NCBI GenBank assembly: GCA_963682175.1
Contig: OY821782.1
Location: forward strand, 27,797,741-27,861,740
Origin: Triglochin maritima
Taxonomy: Eukaryota; Streptophyta; Magnoliopsida; Alismatales; Juncaginaceae
Length of the DNA stretch: 64,000 nt
Direction: 5' to 3'
Under the pieces are notes generated by a model. It saw only the letters and a program-made list of their open reading frames with translations. It was not told the DNA's origin and made no database searches. How positions within the stretch are numbered: position 1 is the first letter of the stretch; the number at the start of each line of letters is the position of its first letter. Of this stretch, positions 24,249 through 35,958 are shown in pieces. Both the position numbers and the translations under genes were made by a program.

Positions 24249-25410
24249 CATCAGATCCATGAACGTTGCTGGAGCATTCGTCAACCCAAATGCCATCACT
24301 AAGAACTCGTAGTGTCCATATCTCGTCCTGAAAGCTGTCTTCTGGATGTCCTCATCTCGGATCCTCAACTGATGATATCCTGAACGCAAGTCAATCTTCG
24401 AGAAAACCTTCGCTGACTGCAGCTGGTCAAAAAGGTCCTCGATCCTAGGTAAAGGATCCCTATTCTTCACCGTCACCTGGTTCATCATCCTGTAGTCTAT
24501 GCACATCCTCAAGGATCCGTCCTTCTTCTTCACAAACAAAACTGGTGCACCCCAAGGCGAGACACTTGGTCTGATAAACCCAGAGTCCATCAACTCCTGC
24601 AACTGCTTCTTCAACTCTGTCAACTCAGGAGGTGTCATCCGGTATGGCGCCTTCGACTGGGGTGTAGTGTCAGGTGCCAACTCGATACCGAACTCCAACT
24701 CTCGGTGCGGTGGTAAACCTGGAATCTCCGCTGGAAAAACATCTGTGAAATCCTGCACCACCTCAATGTCGTCCAACCTCTGAGACTCTGCCTCCGCAAC
24801 CACAAGCGTCGCTAAAAATGCTGTACAACCCTGCTGCAACAGCCTCTGAGCCCTCACAGCAGATACAATAACGCGACCTCCTCTGTTTCTGACCCCTCTG
24901 ATCAGAATATCAGGCAAACCCTTCCTCGGGATCAAAATCTTCTTCTCACGGCACAAGACTCGAACATCATATTGGGACAGCCAATCCATCCCAAGTATGA
25001 CATCAAAGTCCTCCGTCGGTAGCAAGACCAGGTCTGCCGGAAACTCCTGATCTCCCGAAACAACCGTGGCGCCGGGGACAAATCTCCCCACAGTGCCCAC
25101 TAGACCCAGGGGTGTACTGACCTCCAAAGTGGCAGTCAACATCGTAAGGGTACAACCCAACACTCCCGCAAATCGCTCTGAGATGAATGCGTGTGTTGCG
25201 CCACAATCAAATAGCACCGTACCTACTGAACCAGCGACAAGAACCGTACCTTCCACAACAGCGCCTCCATCCCGAGCCTCCTCTGCCTGGATGGTGTAAA
25301 CTCTGCCAGTACGCTGCCCCTGCTGAGGTCTAAAAGGTGGTCTACCTCCGCCTCCACCTCTGCCTGGCGCTGGTAATCTCGGTGGTCTGCTCGGCCCCGC
25401 TCCTCGGCTC
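24249..25410 (-). pseudogene. Element B pol, 5' half (protease and RT fingers)
   Basis: Protease motif [19 protein letters not shown] (Cys where Ser or Thr is usual) and [14 protein letters not shown], then an RT start with [49 protein letters not shown] and [12 protein letters not shown]. The frame ends at the element C insertion; the catalytic FLDD motif lies at the other side of C. It is in a different frame from the gag start, so at least one frameshift separates them (near 25640). Confidence 0.87.
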
Positions 25411-26317
25411 GGACAGCTCCTAGTAAAGTGACCCAGCTGGCCACAACCATGACAAGCTCCGGTGGTGAAACACTGCCCAGAGTGAAACCTGCCACAACTA
25501 CCACAAGGCTCAGGTCGTGGTGTTGCAGCTCCTGCTCCCTCGAATCGGGGCCTCTTGCCCGGATTTCCCCCAGTCTGACCTCCTGGCCTCCCAGAGAACC
25601 TACCTGATGGCCATTCTCATCTTGGTAGTTCTCTCTGTAGTCACGATCAAGAGCAGTGGCACTCTTCACGGTATCAGCTAACGTGCTCGGCATACGCGTC
25701 AGCACCTTCGTCCGCAACTGCTTCCGGAGCCCCCGGACGAACTTCCCAGCCCGCTGCTCCTGCGTGATATACATCTCGGGACAGTAACGCTCAAGGGCGT
25801 TGAACTTCCCGATGTAACCTGCCAGGGTCATGTCTCCCTGCTGAAGACTCAGAAACTCCTCCCTCTTCGCATCCTGCACATGCTGCGGAAAATACTGCTC
25901 GTTGAACTTGCCAACGAACTCCTCCCAGGCTATATCATCTCTATCCGCAAACACCACTGCAGATGTGGACCTCCACCAGTTAGACGCAACACCGCCCAAC
26001 ACATAAGTGGCCAGACCCACCTTCGCCTCTGGAGGACAACCAATAGCACTGAAGATCTTCTGCATCGTGAAGATCCACTCCTCAGCTGCCTCTGCATCGT
26101 ACTGCCCCAGAAAGGTAGGCGAATGTTGGAGCATAAACCGGTTATGCATAGTGCCAGTCCCTGTCTGCCCAGTCTGTGCTGACTGCTGCTGCAACATCTC
26201 AGTCAGACGTCCGACCGTATCGAACAACGTCTGACGCTCCTCCTCCCAAGCCTCATCCCTCGCAGTCTCACTCTCACCGCGAGTATAAGCGACGACCTTC
26301 CCCCGTCTAGGACGCAT
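25411..26317 (-). pseudogene. Element B gag, frameshifted before the zinc knuckle
   Basis: Capsid-like gag with FLGQYDAEAAEEWIFTMQKI, VASNWWRS, WEEFVGKFNEQYFPQHVQDA and GKFVRGLRKQLR, typical of Tekay/Del-type chromoviruses. The first Met in a good position is at 26317 (MRPRRGK). Near 25640 the frame shifts; in the shifted frame a zinc knuckle [14 protein letters not shown] (CX2CX4HX4C) follows at about 25420-25470. Confidence 0.87.
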
Positions 26318-26427
26318 CTGCCAAAGGAAACAAGACAATTATCAATATAAATTATGCATGCATGATCCTCTAAGACATAAATCCTAACTCAAAGGTGATT
26401 TCTTTGGACAAGTACGCCGGAATCAAC

Positions 26428-26439
26428 GCTCTGATACCA
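26428..26439 (-). other. Primer binding site of element B (tRNA-iMet type)
   Basis: Minus strand TGGTATCAGAGC, three bases inside the 5' LTR. Confidence 0.85.
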
Positions 26440-26442
26440 AAT

Positions 26443-28332
26443 TGTAACGTCCCCGAAAACAACGGAAAATTTGAACAATATAAAAGACCGTCAACGGTCA
26501 ACACCGGGCACGTCACGGGAAAACAAACCAACATATATAATATACATAAGATATAGATCCACGTGGAAGTCAAAATATACATATGAGTCAGCTGTGATTA
26601 CAACAAAAACTATACAATATGTAATCACCTCAAAAGGAAGAGACTGACAACTACAGGATCGGATCCCGGGGGCACTCTCCTCAGTCACCACCTCGACTTT
26701 AATGCAACTCGCTACCTGAAATGAAAACAATTGAAACATGCCTGAGTTCCCTGAAGGAACCCCGTATACCAAACCTCCTAAAATACAAAATGGAATTAAA
26801 GACAATGCAATGCAATGCACATCATCATCCGCCTCGGGTCCACAATAATACCCATCTCCGCCTCCGCGGTACTGAACCACTCTTACCACCACTAGGTCAA
26901 GTCAGTCCACCGCTGCCTCACAAGGGTCAGTCGGCACCACTGCTCCCCAAGAGTGCAGAAAGGAACCCTGGCACTACGCCACCACCCCAGGAGCGAGTCA
27001 GCCCGCCGAATACACAACTCGGGTCAGACGACAGCCGCTGCTACCCCAAGAGCCGCCAGACGCGCACCCTGCCGGAACATCCTCGGCCTACCGACAAACC
27101 CCAGCAAACAGCCCAAGGTTTACGACACTCATCTCTCACACCTCGCTCTATATGAGAGGCCAACAATAAAACGCCCTCGTCGAAGGTGAAATCCGTCGCT
27201 CTCAAGGCCGGTAATCGACCGTCGCCTTGGAGCCGGTAGTCAACCTATACTATACGGCTCGCGTGTGGATAAATCCACCAACCTGCGGCAGATCGGTCGA
27301 CCGCTACAAGCGCACCGGTCGACCGGTCCTCCGCACAGTACTCTGTACTGTACAAACAAGTGTATCGGTCGAACCACGCCAACCGAATTACCGACCCATC
27401 GGTCGAACAAAAATCATCTAGCGGTCGACCGTTTGGATGGTCTACGCTATACAATATTTATAATATTTATATATCCGACTGGTCGAACCAAGGGTCCGTT
27501 CAACCGATAACAGGGATTTCAACATTTTTCCTAAGTAATATTCGGTCGACCGGAACTGAGATACAGTTCGACCGAAACATCACAGGCACTCTACTGCTTA
27601 ATTAAAATGCTCAATCGGTCGACCGAAAGTTAAAGAGCGGTCGACCGTTTTGACGGTCAAAGCTCCCAACCGACTTGGCATCGAATAGATCGGTCGAACC
27701 AGGTTAAGGATGTTCGACCGTTTAATAAGTCAAAATCCCCAACCGACCTATTCTCATTGTTTCGGTCGACCGGCTAAGTGGACCCGTTCGACCGATAACA
27801 ACATTAAACCTTTTTCCCGCACAAACCTGGCATAACGGTCGACCGTCCTCAGACATCGTTCGACCGTTCGCGGGTGCAAATCAATATAATAATAGGATCG
27901 GTCGACTGCCCACAGGCACCGGTCGACCGATCGTCGTCTTCAACCTCTGAATCGGTTGCAATCCGACGGGGAATTTGACACCAGCGTCGATCCCCAACAC
28001 TCACAAGGCTTAAGTGAGTTATATTGAAGATTTGGCATACCTTATTGACGTTTGTGGAAGCCTCCCAAGCTTTGGCAAACTCAACCCAACTCTTCTCCTT
28101 CACTTCCTCTCCTTCTCCTTCTTTCCTTCTTCTTCTTCTCCAAATTCACCTCTCTCACTCTCTTAAGAAACCAAATTATGAAGAAAACGTTTTTCTTGAC
28201 CTAACATCTCTATTTATAGCAAAATCCAAATCTTATCCAAACCTCCACCTCATGTTTCACTGTTCACGGTTTAATTTGGTTAATTAGGTTTAGTTTAGGT
28301 TAATTAAGGTGTTTTAGATCAAGGTTATTACA
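26443..28332 (-). repeat. 5' LTR of element B
   Basis: Plus strand TGTAACGTCCCCG to GGTTATTACA, followed by TSD TGTCG. Contains the GGTCGACC cluster at about 27210-27940. Confidence 0.9.
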
Positions 28333-29462
28333 TGTCGTATACCGACTAACATTCACACCTAGAAACATAATAGGTTGATCAACTTTCAATTTTCAAATAC
28401 AAGGACATATAATATAGTGAATTCTGTATATGGAATTAAATGGATGAAATAAATATTAACAGAATGATATAATTGAAAATATAAAAAAAAGGAAACTCGA
28501 GGTTGTCCCGACATTTACCACGGCAAAGTTGAGAGTACAATTAAAAGATGTCAATAAAATGACGTTTATTGTAGATATCATGAAATGTATGTATATTTTT
28601 AATTGTCTGCTATAGTATAAGGTTTCGAGAAGATATTTGTTTTTTATTTTGTTGAAAGTCCACCTTATGTTGCTAAACTCTTGAAGTACAGAACACTCAA
28701 CAAAATTAGATCAGCTTCGTCACCTAAGATGTTTTCATTAAGATGTTGAACCAACGAACCAAATTTGATATGGGATCAATACAAGTCAATTGGATCTATG
28801 GGGCCCACTCTAACTTATAATCCAGACGTGCGTTGGTAAATGATAAAATGATGAAACACTGTATGACAATAGTCGAATCCATTACGGCATTACTCATCAC
28901 ATCTTGGATTTCGTGGAGGAACTAAAATATTTTCACATATTTATTGTGTGTTAAGTTATTTTTCCATTGGATTTATAATGTCCTCAGTTTTTGCTTTTCA
29001 TTGTGTGGCTATGTGCATGGTGATACTAATTTTTTTCAAGTTTTGAGACCTTTTGTTGGAGGATCGCTAATAGGTTTTATTTATTTTCAGGAGTTTTGCT
29101 ACATCTTACTATATATGCTATACTTAAAATTTGGTATCCACTACTCTCAATTTTCCTTTAATTTAGACTGGCCTCCACGTTTTCGAAAGTTGTTAAATTA
29201 CTCCCGCTTTCCCCTTCACCTTTTTTTGTGTGGAAATATCCTGAATTTTTTTCCATGACTTGGAACTGTGAATTTTAATTTTTCCTGATACCATTCGCAA
29301 ATGCATTTCACGATAAATAAATATATATAGGCAAATTGTGCAAGGAGAAAGTTAAAATCCAAAAATTGTTACCTTCCGTTTTGCTTCTAAGATGTAGTAG
29401 CTATAATTCTTTATTTTCATACATTTGTATGAAACACTAACGCTTTATTCTTTCTTTAACAG

Positions 29463-29730
29463 AACTGGTTTGTTTGAAACCCCAAAAGGCAATGGCAACA
29501 CAATCCTATCTCCGAAGATCAACAAATTCGGTAGGACACTGGCAAATCTCGAGCCAAATTCAAATTCACCTCGCTCTAATCTGCAACGTTCGGCCGAGAA
29601 ATTTCCTGTAAAAGTTCCTCATCTACCGGGTGACTCGAGGGCTTCCACCCCAGCATCTCTCTGTGCCGTTGAGTCAAGATCTACTCTCGAGCGTCGGACA
29701 CCGAAAGCTAACACCAATAACCGAGAACAA
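29463..29730 (+). CDS. WEB-family coiled-coil gene, exon 2
   Basis: Begins after TTTCTTTAACAG and ends before GTACTA, phase 2 to phase 0. It encodes a Ser/Pro/Lys-rich basic N-terminal segment (RTGLFETPKGNG, LSPKINKFGR, NSNSPRSNL, STLERRTPKA), the arrangement seen before the coiled coil in WEB (weak chloroplast movement under blue light) and related proteins. No stop in the used frame. The continuation in exon 3 is in phase and fits the family pattern KQ...LELQ...DLKKA. The family assignment is from recognisable sequence style, not a search. Confidence 0.68.
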
Positions 29731-30032
29731 GTACTACTTCGAAATGAAAAAAACTTTCTTTTCTCAAGATTATTACTTTTAGTGTTATATCTAAAATGCT
29801 CTATTTAACGTATGTTTTACAATTATACCTTCTAAATTTCTAATGATGGGTCCCATTTATGGCAAGGTGAGATATTCCACAAACCATGAATATCTTAGTT
29901 CTTGTTTAGAGAATATAGATGCTAATATTATTCTTATGGATGATACTAGAGACGGACAATGTTGGTTAAAAATCAGAATAGAATTGGTGGGTGCTGCAGA
30001 TAGTAAATCTAATTATATGGCATTCTAGACAT

Positions 30033-32034
30033 TTATCCGAAAACAGCGGAAAATTTAAACAATAATAAAGACCGTCAACGGTCAACACAGGGCACGTCAC
30101 GGGAAACAAACCAACATATATATATAATATATAAGATACAGACCCACGTGGAAGTCAAACTATACAAATGAGTCAACTGTGAATACAACAAAAGTGGATA
30201 TACATGTAATCACTACCTCAAACAAGGATATACAAAGAGAACAGGATCTAATCCCGGGGGCACTCTCCTCGGTCACCACCTGACTCTAATGCTACTCGCT
30301 ACCTGAAATGAAAACAAACAAACATGCCTGAGTTCCCTGCAGGAACCCCGTATACCAACCCTCCTAAAAATATAAAAAGGAATTAAAGACAATGCAATAC
30401 AATGCACATGATCATCCACCTCGGGCCCACAATAATGCCCTCACCGCCTCCGCGGCACAGAATCACTCCTGCCACTAGGGTCAAGTCAGTCCACCGCTGC
30501 CTCACAAGGGTCAGTCGACACCACTGCTCCCCAAAAAGTGCAGCAAGGAACCCCCGGTACACGCCGCACTCCAGGAGCGAGTCAGTCCGCCGAATACACA
30601 ACTCGGGTCAGACGACAGCTGCTGCTCCCCCAAGAGCTGCCAAACGCGCACCCTGCCGGAACATCCTCGGCCTACCGCTAAACCCTCGCAAATTGCCCAA
30701 GGTTTACGACACACATCTCTCACACCCCGCTCGGTAAGAGAGGAAACAGTAGTACAATAATACGCCTTCGTCGAAGGTGAAATCCGTAGCTCTCAAAGCC
30801 GGTAATCAATCGTCGCCTCGGAGCCGGTAGTCGACCTATACTCAACGGATCGCGTGTGGATAAATCCACCAACCTGCGGCAGATCGGTCAACCGCTAAAA
30901 GCACACTGGTCGACCGGTCCCCCACACAGTACACGGTACTGTACAAACAAGTCTACCGGTCGAACCACGCCAACCGAAATACTGACCACTCGGTCTAACA
31001 AAAGTCATCTAGCGGTCGACCGTTTGGAAGATCTACGCTATACATTTTATATAAATATATATCCAATCGGTCAAACCAGGGTCCGTTCCACCGATAAGGA
31101 AAACTGCCTGAATCCTGCCTACAGCATTCGGTCGACCGAAACCTACCTCCCGGTCGACCGATCTACAGGCACATCACTGCAGGAAAACTGCACGCGGTCG
31201 GTCGACCGGATTCAGAGCGGTCGACCGTTTAGATGATCAACGCTCGTAACCGACCTTGTGCAGTTCGGTCGACCGAGACACACACTCGGTCGGCCGAAGG
31301 CCCGTCTAACCTATCTACTGGGTTCGGTCGACTGAAACAACACCGGTCGACCGGCTAATGTAACCCTTTATTTTCCCGCGAAATTTGGCATAAACGGTCG
31401 ACCGTCACACAGACATCGTTCGACCGTTTTCGGGCAGTAAGTTAATATTTATAAATATCGGTCGACCGACCCATATACCGGTCGACCGAACAATACATCT
31501 TGCCACTGGACAGGCATCATTTAGACGCTGTTCGGTCGACCGAAACACTCAACGGTCGACCGAACCAGTCGTCTTCAACCTCCGTCCAATAGGGTTTTCA
31601 CCGGAGAGACGGCACCAACGCCGTCCTCTACACTCCCACACTTCTTGGGAAGTTATTATGAAGACTTGGCATACCTTGAAGGAGTTTGTAGACGCCTCCC
31701 AAGCTTGCACCACTTCACTCCACTTCTTCTTCTCTTTCTTCACTTCTTCTCTCCTTCTTCTTCTTCTCCTTCAAAGAAAACGCCTCTCACACTCTCTGAA
31801 TAGGGTTTAGGCGATGAAAAACATCAACCCTATCTCCTCTTCGACTTCTCCTTAAATAGGCAAACACACCTCACTAACCTCCAATCACCACTCACCTACA
31901 ACCTTTCCAATCATAACCCACCATCTCTCTCTCCTCTCACACTCCCACACCTCATGCTTCACTGTTCTATGATTAGATTAGGTTAATTAGGTTTAGGTTT
32001 AGTCAATTAAGGTGTTTTAGATTAGGTTATTACA
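30033..32034 (-). mobile_element. Solo LTR related to element B
   Basis: Matches the element B LTR along its length (CCGAAAACAGCGGAAAATTT at the left, GGTTATTACA at the right) but is clearly diverged. The first bases are lost or changed, and no clean target duplication was found. A GGTCGACC cluster lies at 30830-31570. The orientation, antisense to the host gene, follows from the homology. No internal domain. Confidence 0.75.
30830..31570. repeat. GGTCGACC palindrome cluster in intronic solo LTR
   Basis: At least a dozen CGGTCGACCG-type sites and half-sites, partly at different positions from those in element B. Confidence 0.75.
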
Positions 32035-32220
32035 TTTCATGTTTTTGTGAGGTATGAAACATTGTAGACATTTCCAGACATTTCATGTTATCTGAATGAT
32101 ATGTAAGAAATTGATTCTACTTTCTTGACTTTTGAATTTCGAACGTCTGGAATTTGTTACTCTGTTAGATAATGTGTTAGAATGATCTACAATCAATTTA
32201 CTATGTGTCTTGTGATGCAG

Positions 32221-33312
32221 AAGCAAGCCCCTTTGGTGAAGGTATTGGAGCTTCAGGTGGAAATGAATACTGCACATGATGACTTGAAGAAAGCGAATGA
32301 ACAACTGCAATTGATAGAGCTAGAAAAGGCACAAGCGCTCGACGAATTGGACGAGGCGAGAAGGGACGCCAAGGAGACTCGTGAAAAGCTTAAAGAAGCT
32401 CTTGCTGCCCAAGAACAAGTTGTGGGAAATTTGAAGCTCGAGAAATCGCAACTTAAAGAAAAAGAAGAATGTTGGAAGGAAAATTTTGATAACCTGTCGA
32501 GTAAACATGCCACAGACGCCTCAAATCTGATCACTCTTACTCAAGAGCTTGAAACGATAAAGCTCGAGCTCACGAAAGTCATAAAGGAAAAAAATGCTGC
32601 TGAAGTAAATGCAGAAAATGCATTGAAAATTGCAGAAACCAATGAAGAAAATGCAAGAAGATTATCGGCGGAGTTGAGGCAACAAAAGGAATTGATGGAC
32701 ACTGAGCTACAAAAAAGGGAGAACACGGCGACCGAGCGCGTTAGGAAGCTCAAAACCAAAATAGTGGCATTACAAAAAGAACTTGAGAGTGCAAAGGAAA
32801 CCGAGAACAAGTTGATTGCAATGGAAGCTTTGGTAGCAGGCCTAAGAGCAGACGTAGCGGAAGCATGGAAAGCTCAGCTAGTCTCGTCAAACATCGCTGA
32901 AGAATGGAAAAGGAAAGCTGAAACACTTCACGGTAAAGTTGAGAAGGCAAAGGTCATGTTCAAAACTCCATCCTCGGCCGTCCAAAAACTACAACAATGC
33001 AATAATTCCCTAAACAACGCTGAATCCGATATTAGTAGCCTCAAAGATAAGATTGCATCCCTAGAGATGGAGGTCACGAGGTACAAAGAGGTCATTGCAT
33101 CACTAGAGATAGAGGTCACGAGGTGCAAAGAGGACACCAACAACTCGAGTCCTAATGCAAAATCTATTAAGCAAGACGTTGTCGAGCCAACAAAACAAAG
33201 TGGTGTATCCAAAATGGGCAACCGGAGCGGGGAAGGGGACAACGAGACGAACCTGGCACCATTGAAAGTTCAGAATTTGACAGAATATATGGAAAAAGTG
33301 CTGCATGAGTGA
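32221..33312 (+). CDS. WEB-family coiled-coil gene, exon 3 and stop
   Basis: Encodes 363 residues in phase with exon 2. Highly charged, heptad-rich coiled coil over most of its length (ELQVEMNTAHDDLKKANEQL, KAQALDELDEARRDAKETRE), as in WEB-family and ICR-type cytoskeleton/ROP-associated proteins. WEB proteins act in actin-dependent chloroplast movement; that role here is inference. A 14-residue unit is repeated in tandem (33052-33093, 33094-33135). With exons 1 and 2 the product would be 474 residues, clearly shorter than the 800 or more I expect, so the stop at 33310-33312 may be premature. In-frame codons continue for about 95 bases after it, and a GTGAGT near the end could be a donor to a further exon. 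Confidence 0.7.
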   Translation, partial: KQAPLVKVLELQVEMNTAHDDLKKANEQLQLIELEKAQALDELDEARRDAKETREKLKEALAAQEQVVGNLKLEKSQLKEKEECWKENFDNLSSKHATDASNLITLTQELETIKLELTKVIKEKNAAEVNAENALKIAETNEENARRLSAELRQQKELMDTELQKRENTATERVRKLKTKIVALQKELESAKETENKLIAMEALVAGLRADVAEAWKAQLVSSNIAEEWKRKAETLHGKVEKAKVMFKTPSSAVQKLQQCNNSLNNAESDISSLKDKIASLEMEVTRYKEVIASLEIEVTRCKEDTNNSSPNAKSIKQDVVEPTKQSGVSKMGNRSGEGDNETNLAPLKVQNLTEYMEKVLHE

Positions 33313-33985
33313 GTTATTAAGGAAAGTGAAAGCAGTGGAAAAAAAGTAGAGTTGAGGCAAGTACTGAAACCATTAAAGGAGATAAACAAAATCTGCTCCT
33401 CAACATGAAAAGGAAGGTAACGTCTCCAGACAACTAAAATTTATTTCACAAGTTTGTTATGAGAACATCAAATGAGCTCTCATCTACTATTTGTGAGGAG
33501 ATTGCGAGGCTGATAGGAAATGCTTAGGGGGTGAAAAATAGAGAAAGAGGAAATAAAGAGGGTCTCGAGGTGTGACATTATTTTGTCCATAATAAAGATA
33601 TCCCTTGACTATTCAGACGCTGTTTCCTGGTGATTGTTTATGACTTTATGTTCCCGTCCCACTAATAACCTTAATTAGGTTCTTTCCATCGATTTTCAAT
33701 TATATAGGACCTGTTTGGCAAAAGAAATGATTTAAACCTTGTTTCGATTGCAAAGTTTTTCACATGATAGCAAGTGCAAAAACAAAGTTCTGAAAATTTT
33801 GATTTTCAGTAATTTTAAGTGTTTCGATAAAAATATTGTTTTCAACTGAAAATCTTGACGAAACAAAAATAAACTCAAGAAAATTGAATTGATTCAAAAA
33901 ACTTTTATATCCCAGAAAAAAATGAATTATGCTATGTACATTAGTTATTATATTTCTCTAGTCAAAAGTATAAACACCTTGTAGG
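33313..33985 (+). other. 3' flank of the WEB-family gene
   Basis: Non-coding. The first 95 bases could be a former coding continuation; beyond that AT-rich sequence with no recognised feature. Confidence 0.4.
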
Positions 33986-33990
33986 CACAA

Positions 33991-35953
33991 TGATTGTGTT
34001 TGTTTTAATTACCACAAGTATGGGTCGTATCTATTAGGGGTGTAAGCGGGGCGGGGCGGGCCGGGTTTTTGGTCCACTGCTACCCGCCCCGCATAAGTTA
34101 AGCGGGTATGCAGGGCGGGGCGGGGCGGGTCAAAAATAAAAAAACCGCTACCCGCCCCGCCTAAGGTTGGACTAGGTGAGGCGGGGCGGGTTATGCGGGT
34201 TTGACGGGTTTTTAATTTTTTTTTTGAATTTTTCTAAGAAAAATAAAAGAATATCAAAACTTGAAAAATAGTAATTACTCATTGTATTTTTTGGGAAATT
34301 GCATGTGTGTTAAGTGAAAAATTAGACATTTGGTTAGTGTTGAATAATGATTTGGTAAGGTGGATTAATGGTGATGAGTAAAATTGAACATTAAAATGAT
34401 TTTGGTATATAAAAAATTAATAATATATTTGATTAGGCGGGTTGCGGGTTATGCGGGGCGGGTTGCAAGACAACCGCAACCCGCCCCGCTTATTAGGCAG
34501 GTTATGCGGGTGGCGGGTTAGCGGGTTGGCAGGTAACATTTTTTTGTCCGCTACCCGCATTAAGCGGGGCGGGGCGGGTTGCGGGTAAAATATTACCCAT
34601 TTACAGCCCTAGTATCTATGAGGAAGTGTCAACTCTAGTTTATTCGAAGGCAATTGGGAAAATAAGGGAGAAGAAATTAATCATATTAAACTAGACTAAA
34701 CTATGCTACGCTACGCTACACTACTACGAAACAACAACAAAAATGAAAGCACGAGACTAATAACTAAACTAAGTGACTAATATAAGCAAGCTGGAAATCA
34801 GGAATGAAAAACCCCTAAGGGGTGGAGTGTGTACACATGAAATAAGTGGTGATAAATGCATTCAATAGAGCACAAGTGTAGGTAGTGTTGCTATGCATAA
34901 GAAATACATCATGGCAAGACATATCATCCAAATCACTAACCTAAGTGATTAATATGAGCATGAACAAATTTGTTATTAAGAACCTAAACAAGCATGGAAT
35001 GTACCTAAAGATTATGGCAGACATCATCAAGTTAAGTATTCTCTTTAATTCAAACAAACATACTAACATTTCTCACATACAGCAATATTTAGCATTCATT
35101 CTATTCTACGTGACATGTATAAACATCAACTTCACCCCCAAAGGGGGATGAAACTACTCACTACTCATTAAAAGAAGACAAAACGAAATTAAGGTAATTA
35201 AGATAGGAAATGGAGACATGCTAATTACTTCTACTAAGATTAAGACAAACAAAACAAACTAAACAAGCAAACATTAAAACAAAGACAACTTTAAAACAAA
35301 CTATGAAGAATTATTTTATTTACATGACTCACATTACAAGTAGCATTCTTCTCCACCTTGAGTTTTTTTCCAAGGCTTACTCCAAGTAGAGAGAATGCCA
35401 CCAAGCAATGGGTGAATACAAAGGAGAAGGAAAAATTCTATTTATAGTCATAGAAAAAGGCAATCGGGGACAATCCCTCGGTACAAGACGAAACACATAC
35501 TATAAATGGACATAAAAGAACATAATCTACGACCCGACTAAACCATGAATTGTTTGGACCAATTTGGACCGCCAATTGGCGGTCTCGAATGGTTGGATCG
35601 CGTCTGGATTTCAGTGTCTCGTTTCTGGCTTGATTTCGTGATGTTTGATGAACCCAATTTGGTTGTTGATGTTTTGGCCCGGATCTAATTGTCAAAAAAC
35701 TCCTCATGATGGTGTGAAGCTTCTTGATTTGCTCATTGATCATTTTGATTTACATCCGAGTCCTTCTCTCTTGCATCTCAGTCCATAAGTCCTACAATTC
35801 AGTCTTTTTTCTTGCTTTGAAGTCCTTTTTGAGTCTCTTCTTCCCAAACATGTTTATTCCTGAAACTTAAATATAAAACTCATTACGTAGCATTGTTTAG
35901 GTTCAAGATAATGGATATAAGACACAAATATATGCATGGTATGATGTCAATCA
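33991..35953 (-). mobile_element. Solo LTR (TSD CACAA), Athila-like family
   Basis: Starts TGATTGTG and ends GTCAATCA, flanked by CACAA at 33986-33990 and 35954-35958. The left 60 bases (TTACCACAAGTATGGGTCG) resemble the element C LTR end, which gives the orientation. It is interrupted by the hAT MITE; without it the LTR is about 1.38 kb. Confidence 0.75.
34035..34611. mobile_element. hAT-type MITE (TSD GTATCTAT)
   Basis: Ends TAGGGGTGTAAG and TTTACAGCCCTA are inverted repeats with two mismatches, flanked by the 8-bp duplication GTATCTAT at 34027-34034 and 34612-34619. Both ends carry GCGGGGCGGG-rich blocks in opposite orientation around an AT-rich centre. No ORF. Confidence 0.85.
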
Positions 35954-35958
35954 CACAA

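Larger units (their letters stand above)
12896..28332 (-). mobile_element. Element B: complete Ty3/gypsy chromovirus (TSD TGTCG) hosting element C
   Basis: LTRs 12896-14786 and 26443-28332 are close to identical in length (1891 and 1890 bp) and sequence. The copy is flanked by TGTCG at 12891-12895 and 28333-28337. The tRNA-iMet primer site is at 26428-26439 and the polypurine tract at 14787-14799, so transcription is leftward. The internal region encodes gag with a CCHC knuckle, protease, RT, RNase H and integrase, ending in a motif ([13 protein letters not shown]) like the degenerate chromodomain of Tekay/Del-type elements. RT is interrupted by element C. Frameshift, nonsense and an integrase deletion show that it is inactive. 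It sits in the proposed intron 1 of the WEB-family gene, antisense to it. Confidence 0.92.
9051..29462 (+). other. Proposed intron 1, 20.4 kb, filled with transposons
   Basis: Runs from a GT donor to an acceptor in a pyrimidine-rich context (TTTCTTTAACAG). It holds a foldback element (9519-10153), a small CACTA element (10765-11876), a 27-bp-arm inverted repeat (12316-12632) and chromovirus B with nested element C (12896-28332). The remaining unique parts (9051-9518, 10154-10761, 11880-12315, 12633-12890, 28338-29462) are AT-rich and show no gene. Confidence 0.45.
29731..32220 (+). other. Intron 2 of the WEB-family gene with solo LTR
   Basis: GT at 29731 and AG (TTGTGATGCAG) at 32220. About 2.0 of its 2.5 kb is a solo LTR; the rest is AT-rich. 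Confidence 0.6.

Noticed and set aside
28944..29258. 104-residue open frame upstream of WEB exon 2
   Set aside because: Aromatic and hydrophobic AT-rich frame with no family resemblance; it lies in the proposed intron and lacks a phase-compatible splice to exon 2.
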